The notes under the pieces are model-generated. The model worked only from the letters and a program-made list of their open reading frames with translations, searched no databases and was not told the origin of the DNA. A DNA stretch of 19,654 nt from Asaia bogorensis (GTDB lineage: Bacteria; Pseudomonadota; Alphaproteobacteria; Acetobacterales; Acetobacteraceae). Location of the stretch: contig CAMCEP010000015.1 in assembly GCA_945873675.1 (NCBI GenBank), forward strand, positions 1-19,654, read 5' to 3'. The position numbers and the translations under genes are program-made. Shown here one piece after another: positions 1-9,523 of this stretch. Numbering within the stretch: the first letter of the stretch is position 1; the number at the start of each line of letters is the position of its first letter.

Positions 1-548
1 ATATCCCGGCAGCCTTTCCCTTGGGCGAGGAAGGGACAACCGCCTGGCTGCGTGCCGCGACCGAGGTTTGGGGTGTGAGTGAAGAACGCTTTACCCAAGC
101 CACCGCACAGGGCCGCGAACGCGCCCGCGCCGCGCTGGCCAATCATCGCAAGACGCTTGATGGTAAAAGCATTTTCTTCTTCCCCGATTCGCAGCTTGAA
201 GTGCCTTTGGCGCGCTTCCTGTCGCGCGAATTAGGCATGAAGCCGATTGAAATCGGCACGCCTTATCTGCATCGCCAACATCTGGCGCATGAATTGGCGC
301 TGCTGCCGGCGGCAGCGAAGCTCGTGGAAGGCCAACATGTGGATCGTCAATTGGATCGCTGCCGCGAAGCCCGGCCCGATATGACGGTGTGTGGTCTTGG
401 CCTTGCCAATCCTTTAGAAGCTGAGGGCCTGACCACCAAATGGTCAATTGAACTCGTCTTCTCACCGATCCAAGGCTATGATCAGGCGGGCGACCTTGCA
501 GGACTTTTCGCGCGACCTTTGGTCCGGCGCGAAAAGCTGATGGTGTAG
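1..548 (+). CDS. bchN: Light-independent protochlorophyllide reductase subunit N, 3' end (partial)
   Basis: This is the C-terminal part of BchN. The reading frame is open from position 3, runs off the left edge and ends at TAG 546-548. BchN pairs with BchB to form the catalytic heterotetramer of dark-operative protochlorophyllide oxidoreductase (DPOR), a nitrogenase-like enzyme that reduces the C17-C18 double bond in ring D of protochlorophyllide without light. The visible part starts with a PFPLGEEGTT-like segment and includes HRQHLAHELALLP and CGLGLANPLEAEGLTTKWS, which I recognise as BchN/ChlN C-terminal sequence. The N-terminal cysteines that hold the NB-type 4Fe-4S cluster lie outside the window. 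The TTG at 21 is internal and not a start. The assignment is supported by bchB starting 2 bases downstream and by bchH and bchL beyond it. Confidence 0.95.
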   Translation, partial: IPAAFPLGEEGTTAWLRAATEVWGVSEERFTQATAQGRERARAALANHRKTLDGKSIFFFPDSQLEVPLARFLSRELGMKPIEIGTPYLHRQHLAHELALLPAAAKLVEGQHVDRQLDRCREARPDMTVCGLGLANPLEAEGLTTKWSIELVFSPIQGYDQAGDLAGLFARPLVRREKLMV

Positions 549-550
549 CC

Positions 551-2083
551 ATGCAGCTTGCCGTCTGGACCTATGAAGGGCCGCCGCATGTGGGGGCGAT
601 GCGTATCGCCACCGCGATGCAGGGCGTGCATTACGTCTTGCATGCGCCGCAGGGCGATACCTATGCCGATTTGCTTTTCACCATGATCGAAAGGCGGGAA
701 AAGCGCCCGCCCGTGACATGGACAACTTTCCAGGCGCGCGATTTGGGCGGCGACACCGCCGAGCTTTTCATGGAAGCGGCGCGCGATGCCTATGCCCGCT
801 TCCAGCCGGAAGCCATGCTGGTCGGCGCTTCCTGTACGGCAGAGCTGATCCAGGATGATCCGGGTGGGTTGGCAAAGACGCTCGGCCTGCCGGTGCCCGT
901 GGTGCCGCTTGAATTGCCTGCATATCAGCGCAAGGAAAATTGGGGCGCGGCGGAGACCTTCTATCGCCTGGTGCGCGCCTTCGCTGGGCCGGCGCAAACC
1001 CGCTCGCCACGTGATCCGGCGCGCGCGCCGCGCTGCAATATTCTGGGCCCGACCGCGCTTGGCTTTCGGCATCGCGATGATGTGGCCGAAATCACCAAAC
1101 TGCTCACCAGCATGGGCGTTGAGGTTGTGGTGACCGCGCCCATGGCGGCCACGCCCACGGACCTCACGAAGTTGCGGGACGCGGATTTCAATGTCGTGCT
1201 TTACCCTGAAATTGCGCAGGTCACGGCGGGCTTTCTGCAACGCCATCTGGGCCAGCCCTTCACGCGCACCGTGCCGATTGGCGTTGGTGCGACACGTGAT
1301 TTCATGAATGAGGTCGCAGAGCTTGCGGGCCTACCCGCGCCTTCGACCGGTGGTGGCGGAGCGCTTCGCCTGCCTTGGTATGCGCGTTCTGTGGATTCGA
1401 ATTACCTGACCGGCAAGCGCGTTTTCATCTTTGGCGATGCGACCCACGCCATCGCTGCTGCGCGCATCGCTCATGAAGAACTGGGTTTCGCGGTGGTGGG
1501 TCTTGGTACTTACAGCCGCGAATTTGGCCGCGAAATTCGTGCTGCCGCTGAAAAATATGGCGTTGAGGCGCTGATTTCAGACGATTACCTGGAAGTCGAA
1601 GAAAGCATCGCCGCGCTGCAGCCCGAATTGGTGCTTGGCACGCAGATGGAACGCCATATTGCCAAGAAGCTTGGTGTTCCCTGTGCCGTGATTTCCGCAC
1701 CGGTGCATGTTCAGGATTTCCCCGCGCGCTATGCGCCGCAAATGGGTTTTGAAGGTGCCAATGTCATCTTCGATACCTGGGTGCATCCGCTGATGATGGG
1801 GCTGGAGGAACATCTGCTCGGCATGTTCCGCGAGGATTTCGAATTCCGCGATGGCGTGGCGCCGTCCCATCTGGGTCACGCCCCACAGCCGGAGGCGCCC
1901 GCCGCACCCATTATCGCAGGCCCTGCAAGCTGGGCGCATGATGCTGAGGCGGAACTGCGCAAGATTCCCTTTTTCGTGCGTGGCAAGGCGCGCCGGAACA
2001 CCGAACGCTTCGCCGAAGAACGCGGCATAGCCGTGATCACCATTGAGACGATTTACGATGCCAAAGCCCATTTCTCGCGCTGA
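551..2083 (+). CDS. bchB: Light-independent protochlorophyllide reductase subunit B
   Basis: This encodes a 510-aa BchB, the NifK-like subunit of DPOR that forms the substrate site and, with BchN, the 4Fe-4S cluster. The start (MQLAVWTYEGPPHVGAMRIA) is the classic BchB N-terminus. Asp36 (APQGDTYADLLF) sits where the family uses an unusual aspartate as fourth cluster ligand. Asp282, in WYARSVDSNYLTGKR, aligns by memory with the catalytic Asp274 of Rhodobacter BchB. The HPLMMGLEEHLL segment is also typical, and the C-terminal region from about residue 466 is the small proto-chlorophyllide reductase 57 kDa-type domain (LRKIPFFVRGKARRNTE). ATG 551 follows the bchN stop by 2 bases, so translation is probably coupled. 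The 3' end overlaps bchH by 26 bases. Length is normal, and nothing looks broken. Confidence 0.97.
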   Translation: MQLAVWTYEGPPHVGAMRIATAMQGVHYVLHAPQGDTYADLLFTMIERREKRPPVTWTTFQARDLGGDTAELFMEAARDAYARFQPEAMLVGASCTAELIQDDPGGLAKTLGLPVPVVPLELPAYQRKENWGAAETFYRLVRAFAGPAQTRSPRDPARAPRCNILGPTALGFRHRDDVAEITKLLTSMGVEVVVTAPMAATPTDLTKLRDADFNVVLYPEIAQVTAGFLQRHLGQPFTRTVPIGVGATRDFMNEVAELAGLPAPSTGGGGALRLPWYARSVDSNYLTGKRVFIFGDATHAIAAARIAHEELGFAVVGLGTYSREFGREIRAAAEKYGVEALISDDYLEVEESIAALQPELVLGTQMERHIAKKLGVPCAVISAPVHVQDFPARYAPQMGFEGANVIFDTWVHPLMMGLEEHLLGMFREDFEFRDGVAPSHLGHAPQPEAPAAPIIAGPASWAHDAEAELRKIPFFVRGKARRNTERFAEERGIAVITIETIYDAKAHFSR

Positions 2084-5000
2084 GGCATCAGCACCCCGCA
2101 TCGTCATTGTGACGATGGATAGCCATTTCGGTGGCGCGGTGGATAAGGCGCGCGACATCTTGCGCAGGCAAATCCCGGGTCTTGAACTGACCTTGCATGC
2201 TGCGGATGAATTCGCGGGTGATGAAGCGGCACTCGCGGCTTGCCATGCGGATATTGCGCGCGCGGATATCATCATCGCTGGCATGTTGTTCCTGGAGGAT
2301 CACTTCAAGCTGGTGCAGGATGCGATTGCGGCGCGGCGCATGGATTGTGATGCGCTGGTATGCTGCCTTTCGGCCCCGGAAATCACGCGCATGACGCGGA
2401 TGGGCCGGCTTGATATGGCCGCTGAGGCCAAGGGCTTGATGGGCCTGCTGAAGCGGCTGCGTGGCAAGAAGGAAGGCGGCGGCGCTAGCGGCAAGGGGCA
2501 GATGAAAATGCTGCGCGAATTGCCGAAGCTGCTGCGCTTCATTCCAGGCACCGCGCAGGATCTGCGGGCCTATTTCCTGACACTGCAATATTGGCTTGCG
2601 GGATCGGCCGATAATCTTGCGAATATGGTCGCGCTGCTGGTGCAGCGTTATGCCAAAGGCAAGCAGAAACTTTCGGTCGCGGCGCCGGTCGAATATCCAG
2701 AAACCGGGCTTTATCATTCACGCATGAAGGGCCGGATTGGCGAAAATCTCGCCGCCTTGCCGCGTAATGGCACAAACGGGACAGTCGGGCTTTTGCTGCT
2801 GCGTTCCTATGTGCTGGCGGGGAACGCCAAACATTATGACGGCATGATCGAGGCACTGGAAGCGCGTGGGCTGAACGTGATCCCGGCCTTCGCTGCCGGG
2901 CTTGACGGTCGGCCTGCCATTGATGCCTTCTTCACCAAGAATGGCGCGCCGGCGATTGACGCTTTTGTCTCGCTGACTGGTTTTTCGCTGGTGGGTGGGC
3001 CTGCTTACAATGATGCGCGCGCAGCGGAAGCGGCGCTTGCAAAATTGGATGTGCCCTATATCGCCGCGCACCCGCTTGAATTCCAAACCATGAAGCAATG
3101 GTCCAGCAATACCCGCGGTCTTTTGCCGGTGGAGGCGACCATGATGGTCGCCATCCCGGAATTGGATGGTGGCATTTGGCCGATGACTTTCGGTGGGCGT
3201 TGCGGCGCTGGCGGCGACGCTAATGAGCGTTGCGCTGGCTGCGATGGCGTGTCCTGCGCGCGGGATATGGTGCCGCATCCGGAACGCGCTGGAACGCTCG
3301 CGGATCGTACCGCCCGCATGGTGGCTTTGCGCCGCTCGGAACGCGCTGAGCGCAAAGTAGCGACGGTCCTTTTCAACTTCCCGCCCAATGCCGGCACAAC
3401 CGGCACGGCCGCCTATCTTGGCGTCTTCGCTTCGCTCTTCAATACGTTGAAGGCGATGAAGGCGGCGGGGTATCAGGTGACTCTTCCCGAAACTGCTGAT
3501 GCGCTGCGGGATATGGTCATTCATGGCAATCGTGAACGTCATGGTACCACGGCGAATGTTGCCGCCCGGCTTGGGGCGGATCAACATGTACGCCGCACGC
3601 CGTGGCTTGCCGAAATAGAAAAATGCTGGGGCCCGGCACCGGGCCGCATTCAAACCGACGGGCGCGATATCTTTATTCTGGGCGTGCAGCTTGGGAATGT
3701 CTTTGTCGGCGTACAGCCAGGCTTTGGCTATGAAGGCGACCCGATGCGCTTGTTGTTCGAGCAAGGTTTCGCACCAACCCATGCCTTCAGCGCCTTCTAT
3801 CAATGGATCAGGCAAGATTTTGGCGCTGATGCAGTTCTGCATTTCGGCACGCATGGCGCGCTTGAATTCATGCCGGGAAAACAGGCTGGTATGTCCGCGC
3901 AATGCTGGCCTGATCGGCTGATTGGCGATTTGCCGAATTACTACCTGTATGCGTCAAACAACCCATCCGAGGGCATGCTGGCCAAGCGCCGCGCCGGCGC
4001 CACGCTGATCAGTTATCTGACGCCGCCCATTTCCTCCGCCGGGCTGTATCGCGGCCTGCTTGATCTGAAGGCTTCAATAGATCGTTGGCGCGCGCTGGAA
4101 CCGGATGCGGATCCGAATCAGCGCGCTGCCCTGGCCGGCCTGATCCAGGCGCAGGCAAGTGCGGTAGATTTAGCGACGGAAGAACCCCCCTGGGCCAATC
4201 CGGCGATGGAAATCGTGAAACTCAGCGCCAGCCTTCTGGAATTGGAATACACGCTGATCCCGCATGGGCTGCATGTAGTGGGTGAGCCGCCAGATGCAGC
4301 GCAGCGCAAGGATATGCTGGATGCGGCGGGCATCGCAGAAGGCGCGGACCGCGCGCGCTTTGATGCTCTGCTTGCCGAGGATCACGAAATTCCGGCGATG
4401 CTGCGCGCGCTTGATGGCCGCTACATTATGCCGGCACCTGGTGGTGACCTGCTTCGTACCATGGATGTGCTGCCCACTGGGCGCAATCTGCATGGCTTTG
4501 ATCCCTTCAAATTGCCGAGCGCCTTTGCCGTGCAGGATGGCATGCGCCAAGCGAACCGCCTGCTTGAACGCCATGCCGCAGAGGGCAACGGTATCCCCGA
4601 AACCATCGCGATGGTACTTTGGGGGACGGATAATCTGAAGACTGAAGGCAGCCCGATTGCGCAGGCGCTGGCGCTGATGGGTGCAAGCCCCCGCTATGAC
4701 AGCTACGGCAGGCTGGCGGGTGCGACACTGATACCGCTGGCTGAATTGGGCCGGCCACGTATTGATGTGGTGATGACGCTATCTGGTATTTTCCGCGATC
4801 TGTTGCCTTTACAGATGAAATTGCTTGCAGAAGCGGCGCTGCTGGCCGCCACGGTCGAGGAAGCGTCTGAGCAGAATTTCATTCGCAAACACGCGCTGCT
4901 TCATTTGGCGCAGCATGGCGGTACGATGGAACAGGCGGCACTTCGCGTCTTTGGCAATACCGATGGCACTTATGGTGCGAATGTGAATTCAATGATCAAT

Positions 5001-5675
5001 GACAGTGCCTGGAATGACGAAGATGAATTGGCGACCACCTTCGTCAAGCGCAAAGGCTTCGCCTATGGCGTGGATGGCAAGCCCGCCCGCGCGGACAAGG
5101 TTTTGCAACAGGTTTTGGCGAGTGTCGAAATCACCTATCAGAACCTTGATAGTGTCGAAGTCGGCGTTACCACCATTGACCATTACTTCGACATGCTGGG
5201 TGGGATGAGCCGCGCCGTACAGGTCGCCCGTGGTGGCAAGGCCTCAGCCATTTACATCAGTGACCAGACGCGTGGTGAGGGCAAGATCAGGACATTGTCC
5301 GAACAGGTCACGCTTGAAACCCGCACGCGTGCGCTCAACCCGAAATGGTACGAAGGCCTGCTGAAGCATGGCTATGAAGGCGTGCGCGAAATTGAAGCGC
5401 ATGTCACGAATACCATGGGCTGGTCGGCGACCACGGGCGATGTTGCGCCTTGGGTCTATGAACGCATCGCCGATATCTATGTGCTGGATAAGGAAATGCG
5501 CGACCGCATGGCGCATTTGAACCCAACCGCCTCAGCCAAAATCGCAAATCGCCTGATCGAGGCGCAGGAACGCCGTTACTGGAGCCCGAGCGCTGATGTG
5601 CTGGATGCACTGCGTCGGGCCGGTGATGAGCTTGAAGATCGTATCGAAGGTATCAGTGAAGGAGTCGCGGCATGA
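2058..5675 (+). CDS. bchH: Magnesium chelatase subunit H (porphyrin-binding)
   Basis: This encodes a 1205-aa BchH, the large catalytic subunit of Mg-chelatase. It binds protoporphyrin IX and, driven by the BchI/BchD AAA+ motor, inserts Mg2+ as the first committed step to bacteriochlorophyll. It is also thought to hand product to BchM. The CobN/BchH signature HFGTHGALEFMPGKQ begins near residue 595. A cysteine-rich patch (Cys382, 392, 395, 400) precedes the conserved FNFPPNAGTTGTAAYLGVF stretch. The first residues PRIVIVTMDSHFGG match the BchH N-terminus, and ATG 2058 leaves about 13 residues ahead of it, as in other BchH. The frame stays open further upstream to a TTG at 2043, but ATG 2058 is the better start. 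The gene overlaps bchB by 26 bases and bchL by 4 (ATGA), indicating translational coupling on both sides. Confidence 0.97.
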   Translation: MPKPISRAEASAPRIVIVTMDSHFGGAVDKARDILRRQIPGLELTLHAADEFAGDEAALAACHADIARADIIIAGMLFLEDHFKLVQDAIAARRMDCDALVCCLSAPEITRMTRMGRLDMAAEAKGLMGLLKRLRGKKEGGGASGKGQMKMLRELPKLLRFIPGTAQDLRAYFLTLQYWLAGSADNLANMVALLVQRYAKGKQKLSVAAPVEYPETGLYHSRMKGRIGENLAALPRNGTNGTVGLLLLRSYVLAGNAKHYDGMIEALEARGLNVIPAFAAGLDGRPAIDAFFTKNGAPAIDAFVSLTGFSLVGGPAYNDARAAEAALAKLDVPYIAAHPLEFQTMKQWSSNTRGLLPVEATMMVAIPELDGGIWPMTFGGRCGAGGDANERCAGCDGVSCARDMVPHPERAGTLADRTARMVALRRSERAERKVATVLFNFPPNAGTTGTAAYLGVFASLFNTLKAMKAAGYQVTLPETADALRDMVIHGNRERHGTTANVAARLGADQHVRRTPWLAEIEKCWGPAPGRIQTDGRDIFILGVQLGNVFVGVQPGFGYEGDPMRLLFEQGFAPTHAFSAFYQWIRQDFGADAVLHFGTHGALEFMPGKQAGMSAQCWPDRLIGDLPNYYLYASNNPSEGMLAKRRAGATLISYLTPPISSAGLYRGLLDLKASIDRWRALEPDADPNQRAALAGLIQAQASAVDLATEEPPWANPAMEIVKLSASLLELEYTLIPHGLHVVGEPPDAAQRKDMLDAAGIAEGADRARFDALLAEDHEIPAMLRALDGRYIMPAPGGDLLRTMDVLPTGRNLHGFDPFKLPSAFAVQDGMRQANRLLERHAAEGNGIPETIAMVLWGTDNLKTEGSPIAQALALMGASPRYDSYGRLAGATLIPLAELGRPRIDVVMTLSGIFRDLLPLQMKLLAEAALLAATVEEASEQNFIRKHALLHLAQHGGTMEQAALRVFGNTDGTYGANVNSMINDSAWNDEDELATTFVKRKGFAYGVDGKPARADKVLQQVLASVEITYQNLDSVEVGVTTIDHYFDMLGGMSRAVQVARGGKASAIYISDQTRGEGKIRTLSEQVTLETRTRALNPKWYEGLLKHGYEGVREIEAHVTNTMGWSATTGDVAPWVYERIADIYVLDKEMRDRMAHLNPTASAKIANRLIEAQERRYWSPSADVLDALRRAGDELEDRIEGISEGVAA

Positions 5676-6583
5676 CCGTGTTGATGAGAGAGCCGCCCCG
5701 CCTGACCGGACGCCCTCGCCAAGGCGATGGCGATGGCAGTGTCCAGGTGCATATGGACGACGCAGTGTCGGGCACGACGGCAAAGGTCTTCGCTGTCTAT
5801 GGCAAGGGCGGCATTGGGAAGAGTACGACATCTTCCAACCTTTCTGTCGCTTTCTCCAAAATTGGCAAGAAGGTGCTGCAGATCGGCTGCGATCCAAAGC
5901 ATGACAGCACCTTCACCCTGACCAAGCGCCTGATCCCGACCGTGATTGACGTCTTAGAATCAGTGCAGTTTCACGCCGAGGAATTGCGCGCCGAGGATTT
6001 CGTCTTTGAAGGCTATAATGGCGTGATGTGCGTGGAAGCCGGCGGTCCGCCAGCCGGCACGGGATGCGGCGGTTATGTAGTTGGCCAAACGGTCAAGCTG
6101 CTTAAGGAACATCACCTGCTGGATGATACCGATGTCGTGATCTTTGACGTTTTGGGTGATGTGGTGTGCGGCGGCTTTGCCGCGCCTTTGCTTCATGCGG
6201 AACGTGGCTTGGTTGTGGCAGCAAATGATTTTGACAGCATTTTCGCGATGAACCGGATCGTCGCTGCCATCAAGGCCAAGTCCAAGAATTATCCAGTGCG
6301 GCTTGGCGGCGTTATCTGCAATCGCAGTGCAGGGACAGACCAGATTGACCGCTTCAATGCCGCAAGCGGAATGAAGACCCTGGCGCATTTCCCGGATCTT
6401 GATGTCATTCGCCGCTCTCGCCTGAAAAAGGCGACGCTGTTTGAAATGGAAGGCTCGCCGGAGCTTGAGGCGGTGCAGGCGGAATACATCCGCCTTGCAG
6501 AATCGCTCTGGGCCGGCGCGGAAGGGCTGGAAGCCACACCGCTAAAAGATCGTGAGATTTTCGATCTGCTGGGGTTTGACTGA
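5672..6583 (+). CDS. bchL: Light-independent protochlorophyllide reductase iron-sulfur ATP-binding protein
   Basis: This encodes a 303-aa BchL, the NifH-like homodimeric reductase that hydrolyses ATP and passes electrons from a 4Fe-4S cluster to BchNB. The P-loop GKGGIGKS lies at residues 44-51, and the cluster ligands are Cys132 (GTGCGGY) and Cys166 (GDVVCGGF). CDPKHDSTFTLT and ANDFDSIFAMNR are other family signatures. About 37 residues precede the nucleotide-binding fold; this acidic, Gly/Asp-rich N-terminal segment occurs in proteobacterial BchL and has been reported to act as a flexible redox-cluster shield in Rhodobacter. ATG 5672 overlaps the bchH stop as ATGA. The 3' end overlaps bchM by one base (TGATG). 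DPOR is oxygen-sensitive, which contrasts with the O2-requiring AcsF encoded downstream. Confidence 0.97.
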   Translation: MTVLMREPPRLTGRPRQGDGDGSVQVHMDDAVSGTTAKVFAVYGKGGIGKSTTSSNLSVAFSKIGKKVLQIGCDPKHDSTFTLTKRLIPTVIDVLESVQFHAEELRAEDFVFEGYNGVMCVEAGGPPAGTGCGGYVVGQTVKLLKEHHLLDDTDVVIFDVLGDVVCGGFAAPLLHAERGLVVAANDFDSIFAMNRIVAAIKAKSKNYPVRLGGVICNRSAGTDQIDRFNAASGMKTLAHFPDLDVIRRSRLKKATLFEMEGSPELEAVQAEYIRLAESLWAGAEGLEATPLKDREIFDLLGFD

Positions 6584-7284
6584 TGCAAACCGCAACCTAT
6601 CAAAGCCGCCGCAGCCAAATCGAAACCTATTTCGATCGTACCGCTGCGGATGCTTGGGCGCGTCTTACATCAGATGCGCCGGTCAGTGGCATTCGCGCCA
6701 CCGTGCGCGCTGGCCGGGATGAAATGCGCCAAACCCTGCTGTCTTGGCTGCCTGAGGATCTCACCGGCAAGCGCCTTTTGGATGCCGGTTGTGGCACCGG
6801 CGCTTTCGCGATTGAAGCGGCGCGGCGTGGTGCGCAGGTATTGGCGATTGATGTTTCACCATCCCTGATCAAAATCGCGCGTGAGCGTAGCCAGGATGCA
6901 GCACCAGAAGGCAGCATCATCTACGACGTGGGCGATATGCTGGATGCGCAATTTGGTGTGTTTGACCATGTCGTCGCGATGGATAGCCTGATCCACTATC
7001 ACCCCGAGGATATGGTGCAGAGCCTATCAAGCCTGGCGCCGCGCATTCGCCGCTCCATGCTCATGACCTTTGCGCCAAAGACGCCTTTGCTTGCGGCCAT
7101 GCACTTTGTTGGGCGCGCCTTTCCACGTGGTGATCGCGCCCCAGCGATTGAACCTGTCGCTGAGCGTAACCTGAAGGCACGCATCAAGGGTGAGCGGCAG
7201 CTCTTGTTGTGGAGTATTGGCAAGGATCGCCGTATCTCCCGTGGCTTCTATACCTCTCATGCGATGGAACTGCTCCGGAAATGA
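6583..7284 (+). CDS. bchM: Magnesium-protoporphyrin IX O-methyltransferase
   Basis: This encodes a 233-aa class I SAM-dependent methyltransferase. BchM methylates the C13 propionate of Mg-protoporphyrin IX, giving the monomethyl ester that AcsF or BchE cyclises. The SAM-binding glycine motif LLDAGCGTG is at residues 65-73, with the acidic residue after beta2 in VLAIDVSPSLI. The post-motif DHVVAMDSLIHYHPEDM and the C-terminal RRISRGFYTSHAMELL are typical of BchM/ChlM. ATG 6583 overlaps the bchL stop by one base (TGATG), and the stop overlaps lhaA as ATGA. Position after bchL and before lhaA is the standard order. Length is normal for the proteobacterial enzyme. Confidence 0.96.
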   Translation: MQTATYQSRRSQIETYFDRTAADAWARLTSDAPVSGIRATVRAGRDEMRQTLLSWLPEDLTGKRLLDAGCGTGAFAIEAARRGAQVLAIDVSPSLIKIARERSQDAAPEGSIIYDVGDMLDAQFGVFDHVVAMDSLIHYHPEDMVQSLSSLAPRIRRSMLMTFAPKTPLLAAMHFVGRAFPRGDRAPAIEPVAERNLKARIKGERQLLLWSIGKDRRISRGFYTSHAMELLRK

Positions 7285-8744
7285 GTGAGGTGAACGACCG
7301 TTTGGCGCGACTTTGGACAGGGATCAGCCTGAATGTGCTGCCCTTCGCCGAGTCGACCAGCGGCCCCTTGCCTATCAGAAGATTGATGCGCCTTTCTTTG
7401 TTCCAGATTTCCTGTGGCATGACCGCTGTGTTGATGGTTGGAACACTCAACCGCGTCATGATTGTTGAAATGGGTGTGGCGGCAAGTCTCGTGGCCATCA
7501 TGGTCGCGCTACCGCTGCTTTTTGCACCGCTGCGCGCCTTGATCGGGTTCCGTTCCGACTCCCACCGTTCGGTTCTTGGTTGGCGGCGCGTGCCGTATCT
7601 CTGGCTTGGTACAATCATACAATTTGGCGGCCTGGCGATGATGCCCTTCGCCCTGATTATCCTATCCGGCGATACCTGGGCGCCGCCTTGGGTCGCGCAG
7701 CTTGCCGCAGGCCTCGCCTTCCTGATGGTGGGCGCGGGCATGCATACTGTGCAGACCGTTGGCCTCGCACTTGCGACTGATATTGTACCACGCGAAGCGC
7801 AACCAAACGTTGTTACCATTCTTTCACTGATGCAATTGATCGGGATGGTTATTTCGGCTCTCGCTTTCGGCGCATTCTTGGCAAATTTCTCCCAGATTAA
7901 GCTGATCCAACTCGTGCAGGGCATGGCGGCTGCAACGCTCGTCATCAATTTAATCGCTGCCTGGAAGCAGGAGCCGAGAAGGCCGGAGCTTACGGTGGGT
8001 CGTGCGGTGGGTGATCCTGGATTTCGCGAAAGTCTCAGCCTTTTGCGCAAGGCAGGCCCTTGGGATCGGCGCTTACTGGCTGCTGCACTCGGTACGGCAG
8101 CGTTTGGCATGCAGGATGTTCTGCTGGAACCTTATGGCGGGCAGATCCTCTCGCTTGGCGTGGGTGCGACAACAGCTTTAACAGCCCTTTTCGCAAGTGG
8201 CGCGGTACTGGGCTTTCTGCGCGCGGCACCTTTGCTTGGGCGTGGCATGCATGCGCAGCGTGTTGCCAGTGCGGGCGCGATGGTCGGCATTTCCGGTTTT
8301 GTGATGGTGATTTTTGCGGCGCCACTCGAATCAACAATTATCTTTGCGGCTGGCACCGCGGCGGTCGGGTTTGGTGCAGGTCTTTTTGCACACGCAACAC
8401 TGACCGGCTGCATGCAGGCGGCGCCAGAAGGTCAGGTCGGCTTGACCCTTGGTGTATGGGGCGCGGTTACCGCGACCGCCGGCGGTGCCGCGGTAGCTTT
8501 TGGTGGCATCATTCGTGATGTCATTTCCTCGCTGGCATCGGCCGGTATTCTTGGCGCAGGGCTAGACGCGCCAAGCACCGGATATGTTGGCGTTTATATC
8601 GTCGAAATTGTTCTGCTGTTCATGATGCTTGCCGTCGTCGGTCCCCTTCTTCGGGCAAACGACAATCCTTCTTCCGGACCTCAACATGATGCAGGCCGGC
8701 CGGTTCTTGCCGGGCTGCAAAACCAACATGGAGCATTGCCATGA
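7281..8744 (+). CDS. lhaA: LhaA, light-harvesting 1 assembly protein (PucC/BCD family MFS)
   Basis: This encodes a 487-aa integral membrane protein of the PucC/LhaA (bacteriochlorophyll delivery, MFS-like) family. Members help assemble LH complexes, probably by handling bacteriochlorophyll near the translocon. The start MSEVNDRLARLWTGISLN, the segment RALIGFRSDSHRS (residues 85-97) followed by GWRRVPYLWLGT, and about 12 hydrophobic helices are characteristic. ATG 7281 overlaps the bchM stop as ATGA. The frame is open another 24 codons upstream to a non-ATG start at 7209, but that would lie deep inside bchM. The gene ends in an ATGA overlap with puhA. In Rhodobacter, lhaA carries internal promoters for puhA; I could not identify a convincing promoter in its 3' end here. 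It could be called PucC by family, but the bchM-lhaA-puhA position supports LhaA. Confidence 0.93.
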   Translation: MSEVNDRLARLWTGISLNVLPFAESTSGPLPIRRLMRLSLFQISCGMTAVLMVGTLNRVMIVEMGVAASLVAIMVALPLLFAPLRALIGFRSDSHRSVLGWRRVPYLWLGTIIQFGGLAMMPFALIILSGDTWAPPWVAQLAAGLAFLMVGAGMHTVQTVGLALATDIVPREAQPNVVTILSLMQLIGMVISALAFGAFLANFSQIKLIQLVQGMAAATLVINLIAAWKQEPRRPELTVGRAVGDPGFRESLSLLRKAGPWDRRLLAAALGTAAFGMQDVLLEPYGGQILSLGVGATTALTALFASGAVLGFLRAAPLLGRGMHAQRVASAGAMVGISGFVMVIFAAPLESTIIFAAGTAAVGFGAGLFAHATLTGCMQAAPEGQVGLTLGVWGAVTATAGGAAVAFGGIIRDVISSLASAGILGAGLDAPSTGYVGVYIVEIVLLFMMLAVVGPLLRANDNPSSGPQHDAGRPVLAGLQNQHGALP

Positions 8745-9523
8745 CAACACCCGTAACGCCGGTCTTTCTGGATGCGGCCGCGCTCTCACTTTATATCTTC
8801 TTCGCCTTCTTCGCAGGGCTGATCTACTATCTAACCCGCGAAAACAAGCGCGAAGGTTACCCGATGGTGAATGAATTGCCGGATCGGCCGGCTTTCGCCA
8901 CCATGCATGGCTTCCCTGAGACGCCTGCACCGAAAGTCTTCCGCTTGCATTATCCGGAAGGGGCTACCGTTGTGCAGGGTGTGCGGCCAGAGCGTGACGT
9001 AACGGCGCAGCTTTCACCAGATTATCCATATCCTGGCACTGCCTTCGTGCCGACGGGTGACGCTATGCGGGACGGCGTTGGACCCGCTTCCTATGCGGAT
9101 CGTGCGGATACGCCTGATTTGGCTTATGATGACAATAAGCCGAAAATTGTCCCGCTGCGTGCCGCGCCAGGCTGGCACATTGCCCATGAGGATCCGGACC
9201 CACGCGGGAAATCGGTGATCACCTTGGATGGCGTTGTGGCAGGAACGGTTGTTGATCTTTGGGTTGATCGTTCAGAATACATCCTGCGCTACCTGGAAAC
9301 TGAAGTCGCCGGTGGGCGGCGTGTTCTGGTCCCGATGTTCCTCTGCACCTTCAATGATGAAGGGACGGCGCAGGTCATTTCGGTCACTGCGGCGCAATTC
9401 GCTGCAGCACCTGGCATCGCGCAGCCTGAACAGATCACCCTGCTCGAGGAAGATCGCATTTCAGGCTATTTCGGTGGTGGTCACTTCTATGCCACACCCG
9501 AGCGTAGCGAGGCTTGCCTGTGA
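8741..9523 (+). CDS. puhA: Photosynthetic reaction centre H subunit
   Basis: This encodes a 260-aa PuhA, the H subunit of the type II reaction centre, which anchors the L/M core through one helix and shapes proton delivery to QB from the cytoplasmic side. A single membrane helix (residues 11-31, LDAAALSLYIFFAFFAGLIYYL region) is followed by the positively charged TRENKREGYP. The cytoplasmic PRC-barrel domain carries GTVVDLWVDRSEYILRYLE (residues 168-186) and ends with ISGYFGGGHFYATP. The Glu in RSEYILRYLE is where the family has a residue linked to QB proton uptake (my alignment from memory). Length matches the Rhodobacter protein. The start overlaps lhaA as ATGA and the stop overlaps puhB as GTGA. 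Confidence 0.97.
   Translation: MTTPVTPVFLDAAALSLYIFFAFFAGLIYYLTRENKREGYPMVNELPDRPAFATMHGFPETPAPKVFRLHYPEGATVVQGVRPERDVTAQLSPDYPYPGTAFVPTGDAMRDGVGPASYADRADTPDLAYDDNKPKIVPLRAAPGWHIAHEDPDPRGKSVITLDGVVAGTVVDLWVDRSEYILRYLETEVAGGRRVLVPMFLCTFNDEGTAQVISVTAAQFAAAPGIAQPEQITLLEEDRISGYFGGGHFYATPERSEACL

Noticed and set aside
2043..2057. TTG start for bchH at 2043 and other far-upstream starts (lhaA at 7209, bchO at 17251, DUF3422 at 18267)
   Set aside because: These alternative starts fall inside the upstream genes; ATG starts at the stop codons give N-termini matching the families.
2718..3902. 394-codon open frame on the minus strand opposite bchH, and similar long antisense frames (482-1246, 1577-2284, 7184-8110, 10243-11139)
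   Set aside because: They lie wholly opposite well-identified genes, have low-complexity Arg/Ala-rich translations and no recognisable family features. They are by-products of the codon bias of the true genes.
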